Program-made: the position numbers and the translations under genes | The notes under the pieces: model-generated | Told to the model about the DNA's origin: nothing | The model's database searches: none | What the model saw: the letters and a program-made list of their open reading frames with translations, nothing else | In this document: positions 18,551 to 26,844 of the stretch, piece after piece | Layout: every line of letters begins with the position of its first letter | Numbering within the stretch: position 1 is the stretch's first letter | DNA from: Verrucomicrobiota bacterium | GTDB taxonomy: Bacteria > Verrucomicrobiota > Verrucomicrobiia > CAIQCK01 | Length of the DNA: 64,000 nt | Direction of reading: 5' to 3' | Assembly: GCA_026397915.1 (NCBI GenBank) | Contig: JAPLTX010000059.1 | Coordinates: 240,129 to 304,128 of the forward strand

Positions 18551-19358
18551 TGCAACGGGCGAAGTTCGCGGCTTGGCGCTTGGCCTGCCAGTCGCAGATT
18601 TCACGCAAGTCGCTCACCGGCACATCGGTGAACGGCAGGGTGTGGAGGTAAAGCGGCGGGCCAAATTCCGGCGTCAGCGTGGAGGTTTTGTCGCCGCGCT
18701 TCGCTTGCACCTTCCAGACGATGCGCCACCAGCGTTCATGGGCGATGAGATGCCGCTGGTATTCTGGCGCGCGCGGGTCGGACACTTGGGGGCCTTCCTC
18801 GTAGCCGACGCGGGCGTGGAGGTGGATGCAACGGGCGGCGCACTGGCGGATGATGGCAAGTTCGTCATCAATCAGCCGTTCGCAGACACAGACCCAGTGG
18901 CTGAAGTCGCAGCAGAGCTTCAACCCGTCAAATTGCTTCAGCAGCCGGCTCGTGATCCACGGATTAAACAGGATGCGGCCGCGATGGGTTTCGTGGGCGA
19001 CGGCTACGCCGGCCTCCGCCTCAATCTTGAGCGCGGCGGCAAAGAACCGCTCGCTCTCGGCTTCGGTGAAGGCGTCGCGTCCGCTGTGCGCATTGATGAA
19101 CCGAGGTCGCAACGCCGCCGCCTCGGCGACTTGGACGCGGAAAGACTCGACGTGCTCGGCCACGGTGCGGCCCTGCGTGAAGATCTGAGGGATGTAGTCG
19201 AAGCCGTGGGCCGCGAGCAACGCGCGGAACCGTCTGCGCTCGGCGGGCAGCGGCAGTTTGCTTTCGATACCGTGGTAGCCGGCCTTCTTGAATTGCGGGA
19301 AGACTTGCTCCCACGCGCCGTCAACGCCCCAGAGGTGGCGGAAAAGAATAAGTTTCAT
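18540..19358 (-). CDS. Sugar phosphate isomerase/epimerase-like TIM barrel (IolE/MocC type)
   Basis: 272 residues, cytoplasmic, of the xylose-isomerase-like TIM-barrel superfamily that includes IolE, MocC, hydroxypyruvate isomerase and sugar epimerases. Recognisable barrel pieces are YHGIESKLPLPAE, RFINAHSGRDAFTEAESERFF, a metal-site-like AVAHETHRGRILFNP, LKLCCDFSHWVCVCER and CIHLHARVGYEEGPQ. The Glu/Asp/His set suits a divalent metal site. It starts one base after the Rieske gene stop, so it is co-transcribed with the oxygenase and ferredoxin. In the rhizopine pathway a protein of this superfamily (MocC) accompanies MocD/MocE, which makes a role with a cyclitol or sugar plausible. The exact reaction is unknown. 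Confidence 0.85.
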   Translation of the reverse strand: MKLILFRHLWGVDGAWEQVFPQFKKAGYHGIESKLPLPAERRRFRALLAAHGFDYIPQIFTQGRTVAEHVESFRVQVAEAAALRPRFINAHSGRDAFTEAESERFFAAALKIEAEAGVAVAHETHRGRILFNPWITSRLLKQFDGLKLCCDFSHWVCVCERLIDDELAIIRQCAARCIHLHARVGYEEGPQVSDPRAPEYQRHLIAHERWWRIVWKVQAKRGDKTSTLTPEFGPPLYLHTLPFTDVPVSDLREICDWQAKRQAANFARCISR

Positions 19359-19359
19359 T

Positions 19360-19677
19360 TCAATCCAACAGTATGAACACCTGCCCGGCCTCGACTTTCA
19401 CCGAATAGGTCTTGAGGTTGATGCAAGCGGGCGCGCCTTTGGCCTCGCCAGTCGCGAAGTCGAAGCGGCCGTTGTGCTTCGGGCACTCGATGATCGTGTC
19501 CATAACAAAGCCCTGTGCGAGGTGGACCTTCCCGTGCGTGCAGAGGCCCTCGGTCGCGAAGAACTTGTCGTCTGCGGTCCGATAGATGGCAAACGTCCGC
19601 TCGTCGTGATCGAAACGAAACACGTCCTCCGCGCCAACATCGTCTGTCTTGCAGGCAAGAATCCAACCGGTGCTCAT
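19360..19677 (-). CDS. Rieske [2Fe-2S] ferredoxin, MocE-like
   Basis: 105 residues starting MSTGWILACK. The Rieske ligands are present: Cys46-x-His48 (CTHG) and Cys65-x2-His68 (CPKHNGRFD), 16 residues apart, which is the normal spacing for Rieske ferredoxins of oxygenase systems. It is soluble, with no signal or membrane anchor. The ATG overlaps the desaturase stop (ATGA), and this fixes the start. The partner is almost certainly the upstream desaturase-fold oxygenase, to which it would deliver electrons, as MocE is thought to do for MocD. No ferredoxin reductase gene is adjacent, so reduction must come from elsewhere. Confidence 0.93.
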   Translation of the reverse strand: MSTGWILACKTDDVGAEDVFRFDHDERTFAIYRTADDKFFATEGLCTHGKVHLAQGFVMDTIIECPKHNGRFDFATGEAKGAPACINLKTYSVKVEAGQVFILLD

Positions 19678-20735
19678 GCCATTCCTCCTTGGAGGGCCAT
19701 GTGGGTCGGCAGCGGACGCTTCACGTAGTAAGCCGGGTCCTTTGACTGCCGCAGCAGTGTGGGAATGATTTCGCGGTAGGTCTCCCACAATCCGCGATAC
19801 GCCGGCGGCATGTCTGCCTTCAGCGCCTCGTGCAGCGAGGGCAGCGCATGGTAGGGCACCAGCGGAAACATGTGGTGCTCGATGTGATAGTTCATGTTCC
19901 AGTAGAGGTAACGGAAGACCGGGGTCATATAAACCGTGCGACAGTTGAGGCGGTGATCAAGCACGTCCTCGGCAAGGCCGGCGTGTTGCGTGAGTCCAAA
20001 CACAACCATCAACCACGCGCCGTAGAACGAGGGCAAGCCCACGAGCATCAGCGGCAGGATGCTGCGTGTGGCCACGGCGCACGCGATGGTCGCGGCATAG
20101 ATCGCAACGTAAACCCGCGCTTCGAGGAAAACTCTTGGCCGTTCCGACTCAGGAATGTAGTCCGCTTCCACAGCGTTCAGCCGGCCAAAGCAGTGCCGGA
20201 ATATCTTTGCCAACTCGCGCAGACCACCGGGCAACGCAAAAAACTTCAGGCAGACCGCGAACAAATTGGGCGGGCGTGGCACGGCAATCTCCGGGTCGCG
20301 ACCAACGATGATCGTGTCGGTGTGGTGCCGGGTGTGACTCCACCGCCATGCGGTTGCCTCGCGCAGGACCATGAACGAGGCGATGTAGTAAACGACATCG
20401 TTCATCCACACCGTCTTGAACGCGGTGCGGTGGCCGCACTCGTGCCAGCGTGAATCGGAGGTCGAGCCATAGAGTGTCCCGTAAACGAAAAACGCCGGAA
20501 CGCACCACCACGTCCCCCACGTCAAACAGGCTGTGGCGCCGGAAGCGACGATCAGGGCAAACCACAACAGCGTGTCGCGGATGGCGGGGCCGTCCTTGCG
20601 CCGCATCAACTCTTTCATACGCGGGCGTGGAATCGGGCTGGCATACCACGAGGCAGAGACCAAGCCCTTCTCGTAGGCCCGTTGGGTTTCAGGCCCGACG
20701 AGGCTGTAATCGCGTTTCGTGCTCGGCATCGTCAT
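19674..20735 (-). CDS. Fatty-acid-desaturase-fold di-iron oxygenase, MocD-like
   Basis: 353 residues from ATG 20735 (MTMPSTKRDY); the ATG two codons on is possible. It is an integral membrane protein with four or more hydrophobic segments and the three histidine boxes of the family: HECGH near residue 101, HTRHH near 137 and HIEHH near 283. Such di-iron enzymes desaturate or hydroxylate lipids, alkanes and small molecules. Coupling with a dedicated Rieske ferredoxin is unusual for lipid desaturases and matches MocD, needed for O-methyl-scyllo-inosamine demethylation. A hydroxylase or O-demethylase on a small methylated substrate is therefore my preferred inference; a lipid role is the alternative. 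Confidence 0.88.
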   Translation of the reverse strand: MTMPSTKRDYSLVGPETQRAYEKGLVSASWYASPIPRPRMKELMRRKDGPAIRDTLLWFALIVASGATACLTWGTWWCVPAFFVYGTLYGSTSDSRWHECGHRTAFKTVWMNDVVYYIASFMVLREATAWRWSHTRHHTDTIIVGRDPEIAVPRPPNLFAVCLKFFALPGGLRELAKIFRHCFGRLNAVEADYIPESERPRVFLEARVYVAIYAATIACAVATRSILPLMLVGLPSFYGAWLMVVFGLTQHAGLAEDVLDHRLNCRTVYMTPVFRYLYWNMNYHIEHHMFPLVPYHALPSLHEALKADMPPAYRGLWETYREIIPTLLRQSKDPAYYVKRPLPTHMALQGGMA

Positions 20736-20918
20736 TCGTTCATTTTCACAGCCATGCTGGTCTTGGTTCGAGCGGTAACTTAGAAAGCCCCAGCGACATG
20801 TCAAGGGGCGGCACAAAAGGAGGATTGCCTTTGACGGCGACGCTGTTATCGAACACAGGCCCGGATTCTTCCCGCTCGGCATCAGTGGTCGAGCAAGCCC
20901 TGCTGTCCGCTCCAAGGA

Positions 20919-23888
20919 TCACCGCACGAGCGTCGCGAAATCCATCCACGGCGGCAGGCCCAGGAGGGGAGGCACCATTTCGCCGCGGGCCTGTCTGTCG
21001 GCTTCCTGATAAGCGCCAAAGAAGTTGCTGTTGCAGTCGAGCCAGAGGGTGATGCGATGCAAGTCGGCGGGGGAGAGTTTGACGTCGTGGTGGCCGCCGG
21101 CCAGCAGCATGTAGAGCTTGGAGACGCGCGCGCCTTCCTTGCCGGGGATGGAGTATTGGCGTTCCTTCAACGCGACGCCGTTGCCGCCGCTCATGCCCCA
21201 GGCGCGCCCGCGCAACGATTCGAACGCCTCGGAGCGGCCGGTCTTGGCGATGCGGTCGCCGTGAAGCTTCGGCGCCTTTTTCTCGCGGTCGTGGCAGGCC
21301 ACACAGTTCGCGTCGAGCACGGGCTGCACGAGGCGCGCGAAACTCAGCGGATATGATCCCGGCGTCTCCGGTTTCAGCGACGATGGCGACCGGCGCAACG
21401 CGAGCGGCGTCTTCTTGCCGGGCTGCGGCGGCGAGGCTTGCGGCGATGCGTGGCAGCCAACGCAGGTGAGTTGCTCGCCCGGATGCACGTAGGTGTCCGA
21501 ACGCATCGTCTGCACCATCATTCCCTTCTCGTCGAGCAGTTGGAAATAAACCGGCGCGCCAGCGGGCATCTTGAAATGGACGCTACCGTCCGCCTCGACC
21601 GGCACGGTGCCGAGCACGCCGCGGCAAAGCGATTGCGCCGCAGCGCCGACCTCAGGCGCGTCGGAGACGGCGCTGTCTTTCGGGAAGATGTTGACGACGC
21701 GCAGATCCTTGATCCGCACGCCTTCAGGCCACGGCTGGCGGCTTTCATAGACGTTCATCACGGCGACGGTGCCGGTGGCGGGCGCGGGGCCGCCGCCGCG
21801 ATCGGCCTTCGCCTGCGCGGTAGCAACGGGAATTACCGGCGGGCGCGGGCGCGCGCGAAGCGGGATCGGGTCGAGACACGCGATGGCGGGGTCGCGATAA
21901 AGCAGTTCGCGGTTACCGAAGCTGTCGAGCAGGTAGAGACCGTAGTTGCGCTGGCCGTTGTCATAGACGCAGAGGTAGAAGTCCTCGCTCAACGGCCACG
22001 GCGTGCCATAGACCTCGGCCTTCGGCGTGTGCTTGCCGCGGCCGATGTGGGCTTTGCCGGGCGCGCTCTCGGATTCGGGGAGAGGCACCTCCGGCGTGAC
22101 GCGGCGGAGTTGGCCGGTGCTGTTGTCCTCGCGCTGCCGCAAATCCACCAGCACCAGCGAGCCGTAAGCCTCCCCGTGATGAGGCGCGGAGACAGCGACA
22201 TATTTCGTCGAGCCGGGAACGGCGCGGATGGACATCTCCATCCACGGCCGCGATTCGCGCACGTTGGGATAGTTGCCGTGCGGGCTGCGCGGGTCGCGTC
22301 CGTCGGGATAACAACGCCAGAGATGATGCGCCACGTCGGAGTCGCGGTCCACGTAATCCCAGCGCGTATAGACGAGCATGCCGTTGTTGTCCACGCTCGG
22401 ATGCCACTCATTGGTGTCGTGCCAGCTCAGTTGGATGATGTCACTGCCGTCGGGCATCATGCCATGCAGCGTGTAGGTCGGCACCGGCCGCCCGCCGCAA
22501 CGACACTGGCCGCCAGCGCGCGTCGAGATGAACGCAACGCGACCGCTCGGCAGGAAGCAGGGATCGAAGTCGTTGAACGCGCCATCCGTGAGCTGCGTTA
22601 GGCCGCTGCCGTCGGCGCGCGCCTTGAAGACGTGGTAGCAGTTGTCCGGCCGGAAGACGTAGTGCGCCGGCGACTGGATGACCCGCTTGCGCCGCATGTC
22701 GGCGTCGGTCCAATACGTCTTCTCCTGCGTGCCGGCGGCCACCTCCCACTCCGCCTCCGTGAACGCAAACAGGATGCTCTGCCCGTCGTAGTCGAGGTCG
22801 AGCGCGATGAATCCGCCGCTATTCTCCAGCGACCTGCCCTTGAGCCGGCCGTTCCCGACCTTCGAGCTGGCGAGCAGGCTGCGCACGACCGGCTTCTCGG
22901 TGAACGGTTTCTCCAGCGCGAAAACGCCGCCGGCTTTCTCGGCGTTGAAGCCGAGATACTGGTCCACCATGTGGATGTCGCCACGGGCCTCTTTGTTGTG
23001 CTTGAGGAAAACAATGGAGTCAAAATCGAGCAGCGGGTTCTTGAACGCCACGCGGCGGCGGATCTTTGCGATCTTGTCGAACACCTCGCGCTGTTGCGAC
23101 TCGGCGGCGGAGCGCACGGCGGTTACCTGTTTTCGCAGCGCCGTCAGCTCCGCGGCCTCGGCAACGAGCAAGGGCGCATTCGGCAGCCTCTGCAGATGAT
23201 CCAACAACGCGTTCGTGCGCCGCCAGATCACATCCGCCGGCGTCGCGTCGGCCGTGAAAAACAGCGCCTCCGGCCGCAATGCCTCCTTCTCCAGCCGCGC
23301 CGTGTTCCACCGCGACCGTTCGGCCATCTGCCGTTTCAGTTCCGCAAACTCATCCAGCGGCTTCGCGGGCGCCGCCGTTTTTGCCGCGACGACGGGCGCG
23401 AACTTCGTCAGTCCCTTGATTTCCTTCGCGGCAAGAATCGCGCCCCAACGGTCGCACGCCGGCAACGAGAGCGTTTGGCCTTCGCGGAGGTCGGCTTGAA
23501 AGACGTTCCACGGAAACTTTTTGCCGGTGGCTTCCGCGTTCATCCTGCCAGCGGGCTGCCAGTCGGCCGCCTTCAAGCCGAGCGTGTCGAACTTCGTCTC
23601 AGCCCAGAGACAGAGATAAACGTGACCGCCCGTCTTCACCGTGCAGGTGATCGCGGCTGGATTCTTGTGCGCGTGCGCGGTGAACTGCAATCCCGTCAGA
23701 GACGCCGGCGCGTCGGCGAAAACGTAATTGCGGTTCGGATGGATGATCGCCGGTTTGGAAAACTTGCCGAGCGCCAGCGGTTTGCTGCCCTTGACCTCCA
23801 GCGTGGCCAGTGGAACCTCGGCCCCGGCGGGCCGCAGAGCGAGAAGCGCCACAGCCAGTGTTGCCCAACTTATCGCTTTGGTTTTCAT
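20919..23888 (-). CDS. HzsA-like exported dihaem protein with beta-propeller
   Basis: 989 residues from ATG 23888 (MKTKAISWATLAVALLALRPAGA, a signal peptide). An N-terminal beta-domain is followed by a helical stretch and then TolB/WD-like propeller repeats (TQLTDGAFNDFDPCFLPSGRVAFIST, NEWHPSVDNNGMLVYTRWDYVDRD). The C-terminal third holds two CxxCH haem sites, CVGCH near residue 808 and CVACH near 862. The architecture is that of the hydrazine-synthase-alpha middle-domain family widespread in Planctomycetes and Verrucomicrobia. It is not evidence of anammox, as the other synthase subunits are absent. Haem attachment would rely on the ResB/CcsA system encoded at 48230-51689. The function of these relatives is unknown. 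Confidence 0.85.
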   Translation of the reverse strand: MKTKAISWATLAVALLALRPAGAEVPLATLEVKGSKPLALGKFSKPAIIHPNRNYVFADAPASLTGLQFTAHAHKNPAAITCTVKTGGHVYLCLWAETKFDTLGLKAADWQPAGRMNAEATGKKFPWNVFQADLREGQTLSLPACDRWGAILAAKEIKGLTKFAPVVAAKTAAPAKPLDEFAELKRQMAERSRWNTARLEKEALRPEALFFTADATPADVIWRRTNALLDHLQRLPNAPLLVAEAAELTALRKQVTAVRSAAESQQREVFDKIAKIRRRVAFKNPLLDFDSIVFLKHNKEARGDIHMVDQYLGFNAEKAGGVFALEKPFTEKPVVRSLLASSKVGNGRLKGRSLENSGGFIALDLDYDGQSILFAFTEAEWEVAAGTQEKTYWTDADMRRKRVIQSPAHYVFRPDNCYHVFKARADGSGLTQLTDGAFNDFDPCFLPSGRVAFISTRAGGQCRCGGRPVPTYTLHGMMPDGSDIIQLSWHDTNEWHPSVDNNGMLVYTRWDYVDRDSDVAHHLWRCYPDGRDPRSPHGNYPNVRESRPWMEMSIRAVPGSTKYVAVSAPHHGEAYGSLVLVDLRQREDNSTGQLRRVTPEVPLPESESAPGKAHIGRGKHTPKAEVYGTPWPLSEDFYLCVYDNGQRNYGLYLLDSFGNRELLYRDPAIACLDPIPLRARPRPPVIPVATAQAKADRGGGPAPATGTVAVMNVYESRQPWPEGVRIKDLRVVNIFPKDSAVSDAPEVGAAAQSLCRGVLGTVPVEADGSVHFKMPAGAPVYFQLLDEKGMMVQTMRSDTYVHPGEQLTCVGCHASPQASPPQPGKKTPLALRRSPSSLKPETPGSYPLSFARLVQPVLDANCVACHDREKKAPKLHGDRIAKTGRSEAFESLRGRAWGMSGGNGVALKERQYSIPGKEGARVSKLYMLLAGGHHDVKLSPADLHRITLWLDCNSNFFGAYQEADRQARGEMVPPLLGLPPWMDFATLVR

Positions 23889-23994
23889 GGTCTGTCTTCT
23901 CACGCGACGGGCCTTCTTTACCAGATTCCGAACCGCTGTGTCACTCGCGAATCCTGCTTGCGCAAGCGCGCCGAGTGTTGGACGATTCGCGCCA
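23889..23994. promoter_or_regulatory. Divergent intergenic region with nested inverted repeats
   Basis: 106 bases between the HzsA-like gene and the DegT aminotransferase. It holds a perfect 12-base palindrome GCTTGCGCAAGC (23956-23967) inside a wider pair of inverted arms, CGCGAAT (23946-23952) and ATTCGCG (23985-23991). Either could be an operator. No convincing -35/-10 pair was found. Confidence 0.3.
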
Positions 23995-25275
23995 ATGAGC
24001 AAGCTGGCATTACATGGCGGCAAACCGGTGCGGGCAAAACCGTTTCCGGGCTGGCCGATTTTTTCCGAGGCGGACGCGCAGGCGGTGGCGCGCGTCGTTT
24101 TGAGCGGCGTCTGGGGCTGCACCACGGGCAAGATCGCGGGACAGTTTGAGGAGACATTCGCGAAGTTCCAGGGCGCGCGCTACGGCGTCGCGCTGACCAA
24201 CGGCACGACGGCGCTGCGGCTGGCGTTGCTGGCGGTCGGCATCGAGGAGGGCGACGAGGTGATCGTGCCGCCCTACACGTTCCTGGCGACGGCGACGGCG
24301 GTGGTGGAGTGCAACGCCGTGCCGGTGTTCGTAGACGTTGACCCGGAGACCTACAACCTCGACCCGCGCCTGATCGAGGCGGCGATCACGCCGCGGACGC
24401 GGGCGATCATCCCGGTGCATTTCGCCGGGCAGGCGTGCGACATGGGCCGCATCCTCGCCATCGCGAAGAAACACAAGCTAAAGGTCGTTGAGGACGCCTG
24501 CCACGGTTGGAACGGCCGCTGGAAGGACAAGGGCCTCGGTTGCATCGGCGACCTCGGCGCGATCAGTTTTCAGGCGTCGAAGAACCTCACGGCGGGAGAA
24601 GGCGGGTTCCTCACGACCAACAGCGAGGAGCTTTACGCCATCGTGAAGTCGCTGCACAACTGCGGCCGGCTCAAGCCGCGCCCCGACGGCACGCTGCCCG
24701 GCCGACTCGCTGTGCATGAGAAGGCGGCGGGCAATTGGTATGCCCATTTCCTCATTGGCGGCAACCATCGCATGACGGAAATGCAAGCTGCGCTGCTGCT
24801 CTCGCAGTTGAAGCGGGTAAGGAAACAAACCGACCGCCGCGAAGCCAATGCCTTTTACCTCGATCGCGAGCTGGCGAAGATCCCCGGCATCCGACCGATG
24901 CGCCGCGACGCCTTCGCGACGCGCGTGACCGCCCATCTTTATATGTTCCGCTACGACGCGGCGGCCTTCAGCGACAAGCCGCGCCAACGATTCCTGGCGG
25001 CGCTGAAAGCCGAAGGCGTCGCTGCTTCCGCCGGCTATCCGATGCCTCTCTACAAGCAGCCGCTGTTTCTGGAAAAGAACTTCGGCCCCTACACGGGTTG
25101 GAGGCGTTCGCGACCGGACTTGGATTACGGTCGCGTGAGTTGCCCGGCGTGCGAGACGGCTTGCGCCGGCGAAGCCGTCTGGCTGGGCCAGTCTACGCTG
25201 CTCGGTGCGCGTCGGGACATGGACGACATCGTCGAAGCCGTGGCCAAGGTGCAGCAGTGCGCCATCGAGATCTGA
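23995..25275 (+). CDS. DegT/DnrJ/EryC1/StrS-family PLP aminotransferase
   Basis: 426 residues from ATG 23995. It opens LALHGGKPVRAKPFPGWPIF, typical of sugar and cyclitol aminotransferases in this family. Substrate and cofactor motifs follow: LTNGTTALRLAL, EDACHGWNG, and SFQASKNLTAGEGG, with the PLP lysine at about residue 195, then the family ending QSTLLGARRDMDDIV. It transfers an amino group to a keto-sugar or keto-cyclitol in the cytoplasm. Members closest in style include scyllo-inosose aminotransferases (StsC/MosB type), but I cannot tell the substrate. A Gfo/Idh/MocA oxidoreductase follows 76 bases downstream. Confidence 0.92.
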   Translation: MSKLALHGGKPVRAKPFPGWPIFSEADAQAVARVVLSGVWGCTTGKIAGQFEETFAKFQGARYGVALTNGTTALRLALLAVGIEEGDEVIVPPYTFLATATAVVECNAVPVFVDVDPETYNLDPRLIEAAITPRTRAIIPVHFAGQACDMGRILAIAKKHKLKVVEDACHGWNGRWKDKGLGCIGDLGAISFQASKNLTAGEGGFLTTNSEELYAIVKSLHNCGRLKPRPDGTLPGRLAVHEKAAGNWYAHFLIGGNHRMTEMQAALLLSQLKRVRKQTDRREANAFYLDRELAKIPGIRPMRRDAFATRVTAHLYMFRYDAAAFSDKPRQRFLAALKAEGVAASAGYPMPLYKQPLFLEKNFGPYTGWRRSRPDLDYGRVSCPACETACAGEAVWLGQSTLLGARRDMDDIVEAVAKVQQCAIEI

Positions 25276-25351
25276 GCTATTGCGAGGTTCCGAGGACACG
25301 CGCTGCCAGCCTGCGATTTCGTGGTTGCAACGCGGCCCGCTGTTTTCCAGA

Positions 25352-26611
25352 ATGGCGGCCATGAACTCTTCTCTCGAATCCTCCTTGGAAAACCAGTCCA
25401 CCACCTCCATCTCGCGCCGCCGGTTTCTCGCGCAGACCGGCCTCGGCCTCGCAACGGCCTCCGCTCTCAGCGCGCGCCCGACAATCGCCGCCGACGCCGG
25501 CGCCAAGGTCCGCCTCGGTGTAATCGGCTGCGGCGGACGCGGCTCGTGGATCGCCAATCTGTTTGCCGAACACGGCGGCTACGAAATCGTTGGCGTGGCG
25601 GATTTCTTCCAAGACCGCGTAGAGACCGTCGCCACGAAGCTTCAACTGAAGCCGGAGCAGACGTTCACGGGACTGAAATGCGCCGAGAAGCTCATCGCCA
25701 AGGGCGGCCTCGACGCGGTGGCGATCATCAGCCCGCCGTATTTCCATCCCGAACAGGCGCGCACGGCGGTCGAAGCGGGTTTGAACGTCTATGTCGCCAA
25801 GCCGATCGCGGTGGACGTGCCGGGTGCCAAGTCCATCGAGGAGAGCGGCAAGCTCGCAACGAAAAAGGGACTGGTCTTCCAGGTGGATTTCCAGACGCGC
25901 GCCAACGAGTTTTTCATCGAGGCGATGAAGCGCGTGCACGCGGGCGCTATCGGCGAGATCGTGTTTGGCGAATCGAGCTACCAGTGCGGCCGGCTCGGCC
26001 TGAAAGGGCCGATCGGCACCACGCCGGAAGCGCGGCTGCGCAACTGGGCGTTCGACATTGCGTTGTCGGGTGACATCATCGTCGAACAGAACATCCACAC
26101 GCTCGACGTGATGAACTGGGCGATGAACCACGTGCCGCCCGTGCGTTGCACAGGCACCGGCGGGCGCAAGGTCCGCGTGGACGTGGGCGACTGCTGGGAC
26201 AACTTCCAGCTCACCTACGAATACCCGAACAAGGTCGGCATCGCGTTTAATTCGCGGCAGTTCGATTGCGACGCGCCCGGCGGCATCATCAACAAGATGT
26301 ATGGCTCCAAGGGCGCGCTGCTGACCGAATACGGCGGCAACGTCATGATCCGCGGCGCAGGCGACACGTTCTATCGCGGCGGCCGCACCAACGCCATCTA
26401 CAAGGAAGGCACGCAGACCAATATCAAGACCTTCCACGAAAAGATCGGCAAGAAGGATGTCTCCAACTCCACCGTGCCCGTCAGCGTCCGGAGCAACCTC
26501 ATCGCCATCATGGGCCGCATGGCCGCCTACACCGGCCACACGGTGACGTGGGACGACGTGATGAAGTCCAAGGAGAAGCTCGACGCCCACCTCGGCGGCA
26601 TGAAGGCGTAA
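25352..26611 (+). CDS. Tat-exported Gfo/Idh/MocA-family oxidoreductase
   Basis: About 419 residues from ATG 25352; the ATG at 25361 is an alternative. The N-terminus carries a twin-arginine signal (SRRRFLAQTGLGLATASALSA), so the protein is exported folded with its cofactor. The Rossmann NAD(P) motif VIGCGGRGSW lies near residue 57 and the family motif YVAKPIAVDVPG near 150, followed by the alpha/beta domain with NIHTLDVMNWAM. Periplasmic Tat-dependent members are common in Planctomycetes/Verrucomicrobia. Some bind NAD tightly and act as glycosidase-like or oxidoreductase enzymes on sugars. It probably forms an operon with the DegT aminotransferase. Confidence 0.92.
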   Translation: MAAMNSSLESSLENQSTTSISRRRFLAQTGLGLATASALSARPTIAADAGAKVRLGVIGCGGRGSWIANLFAEHGGYEIVGVADFFQDRVETVATKLQLKPEQTFTGLKCAEKLIAKGGLDAVAIISPPYFHPEQARTAVEAGLNVYVAKPIAVDVPGAKSIEESGKLATKKGLVFQVDFQTRANEFFIEAMKRVHAGAIGEIVFGESSYQCGRLGLKGPIGTTPEARLRNWAFDIALSGDIIVEQNIHTLDVMNWAMNHVPPVRCTGTGGRKVRVDVGDCWDNFQLTYEYPNKVGIAFNSRQFDCDAPGGIINKMYGSKGALLTEYGGNVMIRGAGDTFYRGGRTNAIYKEGTQTNIKTFHEKIGKKDVSNSTVPVSVRSNLIAIMGRMAAYTGHTVTWDDVMKSKEKLDAHLGGMKA

Positions 26612-26629
26612 AGACGGCCGAGATCAAAA

Positions 26630-26833
26630 CTAGACCGCGCCCGACTGCACGAGTTGGGCGAAGCGCTCGAAGCTGCGGTCGTAGGTGCGCTCCTGCTCGT
26701 CCGGGAAACAACAAGCGGGAAGCTGCCGCATGTCGAGATGGTAGCGCAGGCAGTCGCAGCAAGCCCCTTTCTTGGAACAGCCAGGGTAGCTGCAATTGCA
26801 GCGGCGGGCGTTCGTCTGCTTTTTGCATTCCAT
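26630..26833 (-). CDS. Small cysteine-rich protein, DUF6485-like
   Basis: 67 residues with eight cysteines clustered in the first 42 positions (MECKK, RRCNCSYPGCSKKGACCDC, then PACCFP), followed by DEQERTYDRSFERFAQLV. This matches the conserved small DUF6485-type proteins of anaerobes and PVC bacteria. The cysteine spacing suggests a zinc or Fe-S site. It begins 11 bases after the PfkB kinase stop and so ends that operon. The function is unknown. It is soluble with no signal peptide. Confidence 0.8.
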   Translation of the reverse strand: MECKKQTNARRCNCSYPGCSKKGACCDCLRYHLDMRQLPACCFPDEQERTYDRSFERFAQLVQSGAV

Positions 26834-26844
26834 GGTTGCACTCC

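Noticed and set aside
20919..23888. Evidence for anammox hydrazine synthesis
   Set aside because: Only the HzsA-like architecture is present; the other hydrazine synthase subunits and hydrazine dehydrogenase are absent, and this family is common in non-anammox PVC bacteria.
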